64,000 nucleotides of DNA. Source: Micromonospora haikouensis (GTDB taxonomy: Bacteria > Actinomycetota > Actinomycetes > Mycobacteriales > Micromonosporaceae). The stretch lies in the NCBI RefSeq assembly GCF_900091595.1, contig NZ_FMCW01000011.1, forward strand, positions 1 to 64,000, given 5' to 3'. Positions within the stretch are counted from its first letter, which is position 1. The number at the start of each line of letters is the position of its first letter. Positions 45,089 through 53,236 of the stretch are shown in pieces. The notes below the pieces were generated by a model. It was not told the origin of the DNA and did not search any database. It saw only the letters and a program-made list of their open reading frames with translations. A program made the translations under genes and the position numbers.

Positions 45089-46860
45089 CGGGCCTTCTCC
45101 TCTCCGGCCGGCGCGGTGGCCACTCCCGCACCGGAGCCGGGAGGGGCCGACGTGGCAGCCACCCCCGCTGCGGGAGCCGCCGGGGCGGGAGTCAGCTCGG
45201 TGACCCGGCCGTCGTCGATCCGCAGGATCCGGTCGGCGTCGGCGAGCAGCGCCGGACGGTGGGCCACCAGCAGGGCGGTCCGCCCGGCGACGAGCCGGCG
45301 GGTGGCGGCCAGCACCCCGGCCTCGCTGGCGGTGTCCAGGCGCGCGGTCGGCTCGTCCAGCAGCACCACCGGCGCGTCCCGCAGGAACGCCCGCGCCAGC
45401 GCGACCCGCTGCCGCTGGCCGCTGGACAGGCCGTGCCCGCGCTCGCCGAGCACGGTGTCGAGCCCGTCGGGCAGGGCGGCGACGACCTCGTCCAGCGCGG
45501 CGGCGGTGACCGCGTCGGCGAGCGCGGCGTCGGGTGTGCCGGGTGCGCCGAGCCGGATGTTGTCGGCGAGCGGGGCGGCGAAGAGGTGGGCCCGCTGCGG
45601 CACCCAGGCGACCTGGCGCCGCCACCCGTCGGGGTCCGCGCCGGCCAGGTCGACGCCGCCGACGGTGACCCGGCCGGACGTCGGGGCGACGAAGCCGAGC
45701 AGCAGGTTGAGCAGGGTGCTCTTGCCCGCCCCGCTCGGCCCGACGATGGCGATCCGCTCGCCGGGCCGGATCGTCAGCGTGACGTCCCGCAGCGCCACGG
45801 TCCGCTCGTACGCGACGGTCACGCCCTCGAACCGGATCTCGCCGCGCCCGTCGGGGGCGGGTCGCGCCCCGGCGGCCGTCGCGGCGTCCGTGGGCCCGGC
45901 GGGGGCGCTCGGGTCGGTGGCGGAGAGGGTCAGCGCCTCGTCCAGCGCGGTGAGCCCCTCCATGCTGGCGTGGAACCGGCTGCCGGCGGCCCGCAAGGGC
46001 AGGTAGGCCTCCGGGGTGAGCAGCAGCACCAGCAGCGCGGTGGAGAGCGTGATCCCGCCGCCGAGCAGCCGGATGCCGACCGGCACCGCGACCAGCGCCA
46101 CCGACAGCGTGGCGACCAGCTCCAGCACCAGCGCGGACAGGAACGCGATCCGCAGCGTCCGCATCGTCGCGGCCCGGTGCCCGTCGGCCATCCGGCGGAC
46201 CACCTCGACCTGGCTGCGGGCCCGGCCGAACGCGCGCAGCGTGGGCAGCCCGGCGACCATGTCGAGGAAGTGCCCGCCCAGCGTGGACAGCCGCCGCCAC
46301 TGCCGCTCGGTGGCGGCCTGCGCCTGCCAGCCGAGCAGCGCCCCGAAGACCGGGAGCAGCGGCAGGGTCAGCGCGATGATGACGGCCGAGCCCCAGTCGG
46401 CGAAGGTGATCCGGGCCAGCACGGCCACCGGCACGGTGACACTCAGCACGAGCTGCGGCAGGTAGCCGGTGAAGTACGCGTCCAGGGCGTCCAGCCCGCG
46501 CCCGGCCAGCGTGGCGAGCTGCCCGGCCCGCTGCCCGGCGACCCAGCCGGGCCCGTGCCGGCCGACGGCGGCGAGCAGGTCGGCCCGGAGCGCGGCCTTG
46601 ACCGTCGCGGCGGCCCGCGCCGCCACCGTGCCCTGCGCCCAGGCGACCAGCGCCCGCCCCGCCACGGCGACCAGGAACCCGGCGAGCGCCGGCCGGGCCA
46701 GCCGCCCGTCGAGCGCGGTGGCCAGCACCGTGGCCAGGGCGGTGGCCTGCCCCACGACCAGCAGCGCCGTGAGCCCGCCGAGGACCGCGAGCACGGCGAG
46801 GTCGCGCCGGGCCGCGGGGACCCGGCGCAGCAGACGCGGGTCGAAGGGACGGCGGTTCAC
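45085..46860 (-). CDS. cydD: Thiol reductant ABC exporter subunit CydD
   Basis: 591-aa half-transporter, partner of CydC. Transmembrane domain at about 15-310, with the family's HFLDMVAGLPTLRAFGRA loop near residue 190, and LLLTPEAYLPLRAAGSRFHAS, the conserved CydD stretch preceding the nucleotide-binding domain. That domain (about 345-565) has Walker A GPSGAGKST, signature LSSGQRQRVALARAFL and Walker B VVLLDEPT, with the switch His in LLVAHRP. A Pro/Ala-rich tail ends in EEKAR. The start is GTG at 46860, overlapping the cydB stop as GTGA, the standard arrangement of an actinobacterial cydABDC operon. The reading frame is intact, although the upstream oxidase genes are lost. Confidence 0.92.
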   Translation of the reverse strand: MNRRPFDPRLLRRVPAARRDLAVLAVLGGLTALLVVGQATALATVLATALDGRLARPALAGFLVAVAGRALVAWAQGTVAARAAATVKAALRADLLAAVGRHGPGWVAGQRAGQLATLAGRGLDALDAYFTGYLPQLVLSVTVPVAVLARITFADWGSAVIIALTLPLLPVFGALLGWQAQAATERQWRRLSTLGGHFLDMVAGLPTLRAFGRARSQVEVVRRMADGHRAATMRTLRIAFLSALVLELVATLSVALVAVPVGIRLLGGGITLSTALLVLLLTPEAYLPLRAAGSRFHASMEGLTALDEALTLSATDPSAPAGPTDAATAAGARPAPDGRGEIRFEGVTVAYERTVALRDVTLTIRPGERIAIVGPSGAGKSTLLNLLLGFVAPTSGRVTVGGVDLAGADPDGWRRQVAWVPQRAHLFAAPLADNIRLGAPGTPDAALADAVTAAALDEVVAALPDGLDTVLGERGHGLSSGQRQRVALARAFLRDAPVVLLDEPTARLDTASEAGVLAATRRLVAGRTALLVAHRPALLADADRILRIDDGRVTELTPAPAAPAAGVAATSAPPGSGAGVATAPAGEEKAR

Positions 46861-47471
46861 CAGTACACCGGTGTCCTGCCGTCGGTCCGTCCCCGGAACA
46901 CCCACCAGCACATCGCCTGGAAGCCTAGTAGGGCCGGCAGGAGCGGCAGCACCAGCCAACCCAGCAGCGTCAGCGTCGGCCCGCTGGCCGCCGCGTCCGC
47001 CACGCTGAGTGACGCCGTCGGTGCGACGGTGGAGACCAGCGCGTAGGGCCAGAGTGCCGCGCCGACCCCGGCCACCGGCAGGGCCAGCGCCGCCGAGGTG
47101 GCGGCGAAGGCCACCCCGGGCCGCCGTCGCCCGAGCGACGCCCGGGCCGCCAGCAGCGCCGCCACCAGCACCAACGGCAGCATTACGGCCGGCAGCGGGC
47201 GCTGTGTCGCGGCGCGTACCCGATCGGAGAGCAGGCCCGCGGCGGCGGCCAGGGCGACCGCGGCGAGCGCCGCCGCGACCAGCCGGCGCGCGGTACGGGT
47301 CAGCGGCCCGGCGGCCTTGGCCGGCAGCCGGAGCGTGAGGAACGTCGCACCGTGCGCCGCCATCAGGGCCGCCATCGCCAGCCCGGCGAGGGCCGTGAAC
47401 GGGGTGACCGCGTGCTCGCTACATATCGGCCCGCATGTCGGCGATCCGGCAACGGGGGACGCGTTCGGCAA
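46857..47471 (-). pseudogene. cydB: Truncated cytochrome bd oxidase subunit II (cydB), 5' half lost
   Basis: The open frame of 204 aa matches only the C-terminal half of CydB. Similarity begins around VTPFTALAGLAMAALMAAHG (about 47410), equivalent to roughly residue 155 of the usual 330-350, and runs through five helices to GFQAMCWWVFRGR and TPVYW. The quinol/haem-interacting N-terminal helices are absent. The 20 residues before the match (MPNASPVAGSPTCGPICSEH) come from unrelated sequence containing the direct repeat GCAACGGGGGACGCG. No cydA is present upstream; a palindromic element and an M56 peptidase gene occupy that place. So this operon cannot make an oxidase. The 4-bp GTGA overlap with cydD is preserved, implying recent loss. 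Confidence 0.85.
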
Positions 47472-47517
47472 CGGGGGACGCGGGCCGACCCGCGCCGCCG
47501 CGCTTGGCGCGCCGGCG

Positions 47518-47571
47518 ATGTCGGCGACATGGGGGTATCCCGAGAGCCAGATGCCCCCATGTCGCCGACGT
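47518..47571. repeat. Palindromic element, family 3
   Basis: Perfect 15-bp inverted arms TCGGCGACATGGGGG (47521-47535) and complement (47554-47568) with an 18-nt core; pairing continues imperfectly outward. A partial GCATGTCGGCGAT copy lies at about 47432, near the broken end of cydB. It sits at the junction where cydA and the cydB 5' half are missing. Confidence 0.85.
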
Positions 47572-47676
47572 GGAGTCGATCAGGTCCCGGCCCGCGGGCC
47601 GAGCGAGGCCGGGGGCAGGGCGAGGCCGGGGGGCAGGGCGAGGCCGGCGGGCGGGCCTCCGTCGGGAGGCGAGGAC

Positions 47677-48582
47677 TCAGCTCAGGAAGAGGGAGACCGG
47701 CAGCGAGACCAGGGTGGCCGCCACCGTCAGCGCGGCGGCCCCGAGCAGCCGGGGCGGCCGGTCGGCGACCAGCAGCCGCTGGACCCGCACGTCCAGGTCC
47801 CGGTCGCCGAGGCCGAGCGTGCCGGCCGGGGCGATGCGGTGGCCGGCCGCCGCGAACCGGCGCAGCGCCCCCGCCAGGGGAGCCTCGGCGTGCAGCTCGC
47901 GGGCCTTGTCGTCGGCGCGCATCTCGACCAGCAGGGCGACCCGCTCGTGCGCGTCGCGTACCCACCCGAACCAGGGCAGCGCCCGGCACAGCGCGGTGAA
48001 CGGCAGCAGCACCAGGTCGTGGCGCTCCTGGGCGTGCGCCCGCTCGTGGGTCAGCACCGCCGCCAACTCGGCCCGGTCGAGCATGCTGAGCGCCCCGGCG
48101 CTCACCACCACGCGGGGCTTCACTCCCGGCAGGCAGTACGCCGCCGCGCTCGGATGGTCCAGCACCAGCGCCCCCGGCACCTCCGGGTCCCGCCGGGCCA
48201 CCAGGGCGAGCAGGTCCCGGTGCCGCCGCTGCGCCCGGACGGTGGCGTGCACGCTGCGTACGGTCGTGCCGAGCAGCACCGCCCCGATGCCGAACCCGAC
48301 CCCGACGAGGCCGAGGTGCACCGCCCCCACGCCGGCCGGCAGGGTGCCGTGGGCCAGGTCGTCGGCGAGGGCGAGCAGCGCGCTCCCGGTCGGCCGGTCG
48401 TACGGGGCCACGCCGAGTGCCATCGGCAGGCCCATCGCGGAGAGCCCCAGCGCCAGCCCGACCGCCTGCCAGCAGACGATCGCCACGCGGGGGGCCCGCC
48501 ACGTCCAGGTCGACGCCGCCAGGACCTGCGCGGTCAGGTAGCAGGCCAGGACCGTCGCGGCGAAGTGCACGGCGTACGCCAT
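47677..48582 (-). CDS. M56-family membrane metallopeptidase
   Basis: 301-aa membrane zinc peptidase of the BlaR1/MecR1 (M56) type, which senses a signal and cleaves the cognate BlaI-type repressor. Helices at about 3-22, 35-55 and 95-120 precede the catalytic domain with the zinc motif HERAH (near residue 190, in VLTHERAHAQERHD). The downstream Glu is in ALLVEMRADDKA. A last helix ends the protein (LTVAATLVSLPVSLFLS). No external penicillin-binding sensor domain is present, so it is the short form. ATG at 48582 lies 10 bp after the BlaI-like gene, so the two form an operon. No beta-lactamase is nearby. The target genes are unknown; the cyd locus downstream is one possibility. Confidence 0.92.
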   Translation of the reverse strand: MAYAVHFAATVLACYLTAQVLAASTWTWRAPRVAIVCWQAVGLALGLSAMGLPMALGVAPYDRPTGSALLALADDLAHGTLPAGVGAVHLGLVGVGFGIGAVLLGTTVRSVHATVRAQRRHRDLLALVARRDPEVPGALVLDHPSAAAYCLPGVKPRVVVSAGALSMLDRAELAAVLTHERAHAQERHDLVLLPFTALCRALPWFGWVRDAHERVALLVEMRADDKARELHAEAPLAGALRRFAAAGHRIAPAGTLGLGDRDLDVRVQRLLVADRPPRLLGAAALTVAATLVSLPVSLFLS

Positions 48583-48592
48583 GACGCCGGCC

Positions 48593-49066
48593 CTACCGGT
48601 CCGTCGCCTCGTCGGCGAGGGCCGGCTGCCCGGCCCGGTCGGCACGCGGCGCGTCGACCCGGCCGGTCAGCGGCTCCGCCCCGGTGCGCTCGGTCGACGG
48701 GGCGCCCGCCTCCGCGCCGAGGGCGGCGCGCAGCACCTCGGCCTCGGTGCCGGTCACCGACCGGGCGAAGCGCACCAGCGCGGCGTCCCGGCTGCCGCCG
48801 AGGTCCAACGCGTCGAGCATGAGCTGGGCGATGTGCGCCTCGCGGCTGGCCGCGGCCTGGTAGCGCCAGGCCCGCCCCTCCCGCTGGCGGCACACCATGC
48901 CCTTGCCGGCGAGCCGGTCCAGCACGGTCATCACCGTCGTGTACGCCAGCTCGCGGCCGTCGAGGGCCTCGGCGACCTCGCGCACGGTCACCCCGTCCGA
49001 CGTGCCCGGGACGGTGTCCCACAGCACGTCCATCACCGCTCGCTCAAGATCACCCAACCGCGTCAC
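48593..49066 (-). CDS. BlaI/MecI/CopY-family repressor
   Basis: 157-aa winged-helix repressor. The BlaI fold is clear from LGDLERAVMDVLWDT through VREVAEALDGRELAYTTVMT to VLDRLAGKGMVCRQREGR, with YTTVMTVLDRL as recognition helix. After AWRYQAAASREAHIAQLMLD comes the dimerisation helix, which in the family contains the cleavage site. The C-terminal 40 residues are low complexity. GTG at 49066 has AGGA 8 nt upstream. It is the first gene of a two-gene operon with the M56 peptidase. Its promoter contains CTAC-N5-GTAG, resembling the TAC/GTA half-sites bound by actinobacterial BlaI, so autoregulation is likely. Confidence 0.93.
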   Translation of the reverse strand: MTRLGDLERAVMDVLWDTVPGTSDGVTVREVAEALDGRELAYTTVMTVLDRLAGKGMVCRQREGRAWRYQAAASREAHIAQLMLDALDLGGSRDAALVRFARSVTGTEAEVLRAALGAEAGAPSTERTGAEPLTGRVDAPRADRAGQPALADEATDR

Positions 49067-49076
49067 GACATGAATC

Positions 49077-49093
49077 CTACCCCCCGTAGTAGA
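49077..49093. promoter_or_regulatory. Candidate BlaI operator
   Basis: CTAC-CCCCC-GTAG followed by TAGA, 10-27 bp upstream of the BlaI-like start codon. GTAGTA/TACTAC half-sites are known for BlaI-type repressors in actinobacteria. Short arms, so weak evidence. Confidence 0.4.
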
Positions 49094-49115
49094 CCCGACT
49101 CCCAGGGCCGGCACC

Positions 49116-49940
49116 CTAGACCCCCTTGGGGTGCCAGACCGTCTTCGTCTCCAGCAGCGTCGTCATCCGCGTGACGCCCGGGTCGGCGTGCCAGTCGTGG
49201 TCGGCCGGGGCCGGCCGGAGCACCCGCTTCAGGTTCTCCGCCGCCCTGACCTCCAGGTCGGCGGCGAGCGCGGCGTCGCCCACCCCGGTCAGGTCGATCG
49301 CATTGACGTCCATGTGCGCGGCCAGCGTCGGCACGGTCTCGGTGAGCGCACCGGTGAGGATGTTCACCACCCCGCCCGGCAGGTCGGAGGTGGCCAGCAC
49401 CTCGGCCAGGGTCACCGCCGCCAGCGGCTGCGTCGGCGACGCGGCCACCACCACCGTGTTGCCGGTGACGATCGCCGGGGCGATCACACTGACCAGGCCC
49501 AGCAGCGCCGGGGACGCGGGGGCCACCACGGCCACCACGCCCGTCGGCTCGGGCGCCGACAGGTTGAAGTACGGCCCGGCGACGGGGTTCGCGCCGCCGT
49601 ACACCTGGGGGAGCTTGTCGGACCAGCCCGCGTACCAGACCCAGCGGTCGATCGCCGCGTCGACCTCGTCGGCCGGCACGCCCAGGGCCACGAACTGCTC
49701 GCGGCGGCCCTCCAGCATCTCGGCGACCCGGTAGAGGATCTGACCCCGGTTGTACGCGGTCGCCCCCGCCCACCCCTTCACGGCGGCGCGGGCCGCCACG
49801 ACGGCGTCCCGTGCGTCCTTGCGGGAGGCCAGCGACACGTTGGAGTCCTGCACGAGATACGACCGTCCCGACTCGCTGCGCGGGAACTTCCCGCCGATGA
49901 AGAGCTTGTACGTCTTGCGCACCGCGACCCGCTCAGACAT
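49116..49940 (-). CDS. Aldehyde dehydrogenase-like protein lacking the catalytic half
   Basis: 274-aa member of the aldehyde dehydrogenase fold, covering only the N-terminal, NAD-binding part. YKLFIGGKFPRSESGRSYLV and NVSLASRKDARDAVVAARAA are standard openings; TGVVAVVAPASPALLGLVSV replaces the usual VIPWNFP nucleotide-binding loop; and VVNILTGALTETVPTLAAHM follows. It ends before the region that would hold the catalytic Cys and the second Glu, so it cannot be a normal dehydrogenase. The last 30 residues (HDWHADPGVTRMTTLLETKT) are distinct and look intentional, not a frameshift. Its ATG overlaps the stop of the full-length enzyme by 8 bp, suggesting coupled synthesis and a role as a structural or regulatory partner. 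Confidence 0.85.
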   Translation of the reverse strand: MSERVAVRKTYKLFIGGKFPRSESGRSYLVQDSNVSLASRKDARDAVVAARAAVKGWAGATAYNRGQILYRVAEMLEGRREQFVALGVPADEVDAAIDRWVWYAGWSDKLPQVYGGANPVAGPYFNLSAPEPTGVVAVVAPASPALLGLVSVIAPAIVTGNTVVVAASPTQPLAAVTLAEVLATSDLPGGVVNILTGALTETVPTLAAHMDVNAIDLTGVGDAALAADLEVRAAENLKRVLRPAPADHDWHADPGVTRMTTLLETKTVWHPKGV

Positions 49941-51360
49941 CGAGGTACCCCTCCAGCCCGTGCCGGCCGCCCTCGCGACCGTAGCCCGACTCCTTGTAGC
50001 CCCCGAACGGCGAGGTCGGGTCGAACTTGTTGAACGTGTTGGCCCACACCACCCCGGCGCGCAGCCGGTCGGCCATCCACAGGATCCGGGAACCCTTGTC
50101 GGTCCAGATCCCGGCCGACAGCCCGTACGGCGTGTTGTTGGCCTTCTCGACGGCCTCGGCCGGGGTGCGGAACGTCAGCACGGACAGCACCGGGCCGAAG
50201 ATCTCCTCCCGGGCGACCCGGTGCGCCTGGGTAACCCCCGTGAAGATCGTCGGCGCGAACCAGAACCCGCGCTCGGGCAGCTCACACGGCGGCGACCAGC
50301 GCTGCGCCCCCTCGGCCGCGCCCGCGTCGGACAGCTCGCGGATGCGGGCGAGCTGCTCGGCCGAGTTGATCGCGCCGATGTCGGTGTTCTTGTCCAGCGG
50401 GTCGCCGACCCGCAGCAGTGCCATCCGGCGCTTCAGCGACTCCAGCACCTGCTCGGCGACCGACTCCTGCACCAGCAGCCGCGACCCGGCGCAGCACACG
50501 TGCCCCTGGTTGAAGAAGATGCCGTTGACGATCCCCTCGACCGCCTGGTCGACCGGGGCGTCGTCGAAGACGATGTTGGCGGCCTTGCCGCCCAGCTCCA
50601 GCGTCACCTTCTTGCGGGTGCCCGCGACCGACCGGGCGATGGCCTTGCCGACCTCGGTCGAGCCGGTGAAGGCGACCTTGTCCACGCCCGGGTGCTCCAC
50701 CAGCGCCCGGCCGGTGTCGCCCGCGCCGGTGACGATGTTGACCACGCCGGCCGGCAGGTCGGCCTGCTGGCAGATCTCGGCGAACAGCAGCGCGGTCAGC
50801 GGGGTGGTCTCCGCCGGCTTGAGCACCACCGTGTTGCCGGCGGCCAGCGCCGGGGCGATCTTCCAGGCCAGCATGAGCAGCGGGAAGTTCCACGGGATGA
50901 CCTGCGCGGCCACGCCCAGCGGCTTCGGGTCGGGGCCGAACCCGGCGTGGGACAGCTTGTCGGCCCAGCCCGCGTAGTAGAAGAAGTGCGCGGCGACCAG
51001 CGGCAGGTCGACGTCCCGGGACTCCCGGATCGGCTTGCCGTTGTCGAGGGACTCCAGCACGGCCAGCTCGCGGGAGCGCTCCTGGACGAGCCGGGCGATC
51101 CGGAACAGGTACTTGGCCCGGTCCCGGCCCGGCATCGGGCCCCACACCTTCTCGTACGCGGTGCGGGCGGCGCGGACCGCGCGGTCCACCTCGGCCCCGC
51201 CGGCCCAGACGACCTCGGCGAGCACCTCCTCGGTGGCCGGGTTGACCGTCTTGTGGAGATCCTCGCCGGCGACGAACTCGCCGTCGATGAACAGACCGTA
51301 GGACGGCCTGAGGTCGACGATCGCGCGCGACTCGGGCGCAGGGGCGTATTCGAAGATCAC
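49933..51360 (-). CDS. Aldehyde dehydrogenase
   Basis: 475-aa NAD(P)-dependent aldehyde dehydrogenase. Nucleotide-binding motif QVIPWNFPLLMLAWK (near residue 145), general-base Glu in LELGGKAANIVF, and catalytic Cys in FFNQGHVCCAGSRLLVQ (near residue 285) are all present, with EEIFGPVLSVL and SPFGGYKESGYGRE at the C-terminus. GTG at 51360 lies 2 bp after the deoC stop, so the two are co-transcribed. DeoC releases acetaldehyde from deoxyribose-5-phosphate, so oxidation of acetaldehyde to acetate (or a related aldehyde) is the natural inference. The partner gene for a truncated paralogue overlaps its 3' end. Cofactor preference not determined. Confidence 0.94.
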   Translation of the reverse strand: MIFEYAPAPESRAIVDLRPSYGLFIDGEFVAGEDLHKTVNPATEEVLAEVVWAGGAEVDRAVRAARTAYEKVWGPMPGRDRAKYLFRIARLVQERSRELAVLESLDNGKPIRESRDVDLPLVAAHFFYYAGWADKLSHAGFGPDPKPLGVAAQVIPWNFPLLMLAWKIAPALAAGNTVVLKPAETTPLTALLFAEICQQADLPAGVVNIVTGAGDTGRALVEHPGVDKVAFTGSTEVGKAIARSVAGTRKKVTLELGGKAANIVFDDAPVDQAVEGIVNGIFFNQGHVCCAGSRLLVQESVAEQVLESLKRRMALLRVGDPLDKNTDIGAINSAEQLARIRELSDAGAAEGAQRWSPPCELPERGFWFAPTIFTGVTQAHRVAREEIFGPVLSVLTFRTPAEAVEKANNTPYGLSAGIWTDKGSRILWMADRLRAGVVWANTFNKFDPTSPFGGYKESGYGREGGRHGLEGYLDV

Positions 51361-51362
51361 GC

Positions 51363-52322
51363 TCAGTCCAGGGTGAAGTAGTCGGGACCGGAGTAGACGC
51401 CGGTCGTCAGCTTGGTGCGCTGCATGAGCAGGTCGTTGAGCAGGCTGGACGCGCCGAACCGGAACCAGTCCGGGTCCAGCCAGTCGCCGCCGACGGTCTC
51501 GTTGACCATGACCAGGTATTTGATCGCGTCCTTGGTGGTCTTGATCCCGCCGGCCGGCTTCACGCCGACCTGCCGCCCCGTGGCGGCGCGGAAGTCGCGG
51601 ACCGCCTCCAGCATCACCAGGGTCACCGGCAGGGTGGCCGCGACCGGCACCTTGCCCGTGGAGGTCTTGATGAAGTCGCCGCCGGCCAGCATCGCCAGCC
51701 AGGACGCCCGGCGCACGTTGTCGTAGGTGGCCAGCTCGCCGGTCTCCAGGATCACCTTCAGGTGGGCGTCCCCGCACGCCTGCTTGGTGGCCACGATCTC
51801 GTCGTAGACCTCCTGGTAACGCCCGGCCAGGAACGCGCCCCGGTTGATCACCATGTCGATCTCGTCCGCGCCGGCCGCCACGGCCGCCCGGGTGTCGGCG
51901 AGCTTGACCTCCAGCGGCGCCTGCCCGGACGGGAACGCCGTCGCCACGCTGGCCAGGTGCACGCCGCTTCCGCGCAGCACCTCGGCCACGTGCGGGACCA
52001 TCGCCGGGTAGACGCAGACCGCGCCGACGTGCGGGCAGGACGGGTCGGCCGGGTCGGGGCGCAGCGCCTTGGCCGCGAGCGCCCGCACCTTGCCGGGGGT
52101 GTCGGCCCCTTCGAGGGTGGTCAGGTCGACCATCCGGATGGCCAGGTCGATCGCCTGGGCCTTGGCCGTGGTCTTGATGGAGCGGGTGCCGAGCTGGGCC
52201 GCCCGCTGCTCCGCGCCGACCTGGTCCACGCCCGGCAGGCCGTGCAGGAAGGTCCGCAGAGCGGTCTCGGATCGTCCCAGCTCGGAGAGGTCCGACCGGG
52301 CCGACGTCGCTGTCGCCGTCAT
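51363..52322 (-). CDS. deoC: Deoxyribose-phosphate aldolase
   Basis: Cleaves 2-deoxyribose-5-phosphate to glyceraldehyde-3-phosphate and acetaldehyde, last step of deoxynucleoside catabolism. The 319-aa class I aldolase has the Schiff-base lysine in GVKPAGGIKTT (near residue 245) and the second active-site Lys in FIKTSTGKVP. The proton-relay Asp is in GADEIDMVINRGAF. An N-terminal helical extension, as in long actinobacterial DeoC, precedes the core. ATG at 52322 is used because TAGACT, a -10-like hexamer, lies 7 nt before it; an upstream GTG would place the promoter in the coding region. First gene of deoC-aldh-aldh. It is divergent from upp. Confidence 0.96.
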   Translation of the reverse strand: MTATATSARSDLSELGRSETALRTFLHGLPGVDQVGAEQRAAQLGTRSIKTTAKAQAIDLAIRMVDLTTLEGADTPGKVRALAAKALRPDPADPSCPHVGAVCVYPAMVPHVAEVLRGSGVHLASVATAFPSGQAPLEVKLADTRAAVAAGADEIDMVINRGAFLAGRYQEVYDEIVATKQACGDAHLKVILETGELATYDNVRRASWLAMLAGGDFIKTSTGKVPVAATLPVTLVMLEAVRDFRAATGRQVGVKPAGGIKTTKDAIKYLVMVNETVGGDWLDPDWFRFGASSLLNDLLMQRTKLTTGVYSGPDYFTLD

Positions 52323-52329
52323 GCCCGGA

Positions 52330-52335
52330 AGTCTA
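52330..52335 (-). promoter_or_regulatory. -10 hexamer TAGACT before deoC
   Basis: Minus-strand TAGACT, 7 nt from the ATG and without a ribosome-binding site. Predicted leaderless promoter; the divergent upp promoter lies about 100 bp away. Confidence 0.5.
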
Positions 52336-52432
52336 CGCACCCGCGCGCCGCGTGATCTTGGTCACGCGACCGCCCCGTCGGCCGTGGAGGTGAGCGGCGT
52401 CGCTCCCCATGTCCCGGGACCCGACCGTTCGG

Positions 52433-52438
52433 TAGGTT
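52433..52438 (+). promoter_or_regulatory. -10 hexamer TAGGTT before upp
   Basis: TAGGTT lies 8 nt before the upp GTG start, with no ribosome-binding site between. Predicted leaderless. Confidence 0.5.
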
Positions 52439-52446
52439 GACCGATC

Positions 52447-53079
52447 GTGGACGTACACGTCATCGATCACCCGCTCGCCCAGTCGCGGCTGACCGCCATG
52501 CGGGACGCGCGCACCGACTCCTCCTCCTTCCGGGCCGCGCTGCACGAGCTCACCACCATGCTCGTGTACGAGGCCGCCCGCTCCTTCCCCGTCGAGAAGT
52601 ACCCGGTGCAGACCCCCGTCACCGGCGCCGAGGGCACCCGGCTGGCCAACCCGCCGCTGCTCGTGCCCGTGCTGCGGGCCGGCCTCGGCATGGCCGACGC
52701 CGCGCTCGGGCTGCTCCCCGAGTCGTCCATGGGCTTCGTCGGCCTCGCCCGCGACGAGGAGACGTACGAGCCGCGCGCCTACATGGAGTCGCTGCCCCGC
52801 GACCTCGCCGGCCTGCCCGTGCTCGTCCTCGACCCGATGCTCGCCACCGGCGGCTCCCTGGAGCACTGCTGCCGGCTGCTCGCCGACCGGGGCTGCACCG
52901 ACATCACCGTCCTCTGCGTGCTCGCCGCACCGGTCGGCATCCGGCGGCTGGAGGAGTCCGGCCTGCCGCTGCGCCTGGTCACCGCCTCGATCGACGAGGG
53001 GCTCAACGACAAGATGTTCATCGTTCCGGGCCTCGGCGACGCCGGTGACCGCCAGTTCGGCGGCATGCCCCGCTTCTGA
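52447..53079 (+). CDS. upp: Uracil phosphoribosyltransferase
   Basis: Converts uracil and PRPP to UMP, recovering the base released by DeoA. The 210-aa product matches the family length. [20 protein letters not shown] is the typical N-terminus, and [14 protein letters not shown] follows. The PRPP loop is [13 protein letters not shown] (near residue 122), and the C-terminal uracil-binding segment is [18 protein letters not shown]. The gene starts with GTG at 52447, preceded by a -10-like TAGGTT at leaderless distance. It is divergent from deoC. A family-1 palindromic element starts 3 nt after its stop and probably terminates it. It belongs functionally with cdd, deoA and the nucleoside importer. 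Confidence 0.97.
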   Translation: MDVHVIDHPLAQSRLTAMRDARTDSSSFRAALHELTTMLVYEAARSFPVEKYPVQTPVTGAEGTRLANPPLLVPVLRAGLGMADAALGLLPESSMGFVGLARDEETYEPRAYMESLPRDLAGLPVLVLDPMLATGGSLEHCCRLLADRGCTDITVLCVLAAPVGIRRLEESGLPLRLVTASIDEGLNDKMFIVPGLGDAGDRQFGGMPRF

Positions 53080-53082
53080 TGT

Positions 53083-53135
53083 GTAAGGAAGGGCCCCTTA
53101 TTAACGCTTACGGTATAGAGGGGTCCCCTTCTCAC
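53083..53135 (+). repeat. Palindromic element, family 1 (copy C)
   Basis: 53 bp beginning GTAAGGAAGGGCCCCTTATT, 3 nt after the upp stop, and ending GGGGTCCCCTTCTCAC. The ends are imperfect inverted repeats of about 19 bp. Copy D at 55426-55478 is its inverted counterpart; the two bracket the GPP34-DUF397-HTH segment. Confidence 0.88.
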
Positions 53136-53222
53136 CCGGGCGGGAGGCGCGGGGCGGGCGGGCCCGTCGGGCGGGTGCGCTCGTCGGGGCGAGTTGGGGC
53201 GCGCGGAGGTGCGCTCAGGCGC

Positions 53223-53228
53223 TACCGT
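53223..53228 (+). promoter_or_regulatory. -10 hexamer TACCGT before the GPP34 gene
   Basis: TACCGT lies 8 nt before the ATG; no Shine-Dalgarno sequence is visible. Predicted leaderless. Confidence 0.4.
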
Positions 53229-53236
53229 CTCCGGCC

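Noticed and set aside
47677..49066. Beta-lactam resistance locus (blaR1-blaI)
   Set aside because: The peptidase lacks a penicillin-binding sensor domain and no beta-lactamase or penicillin-binding protein is adjacent.
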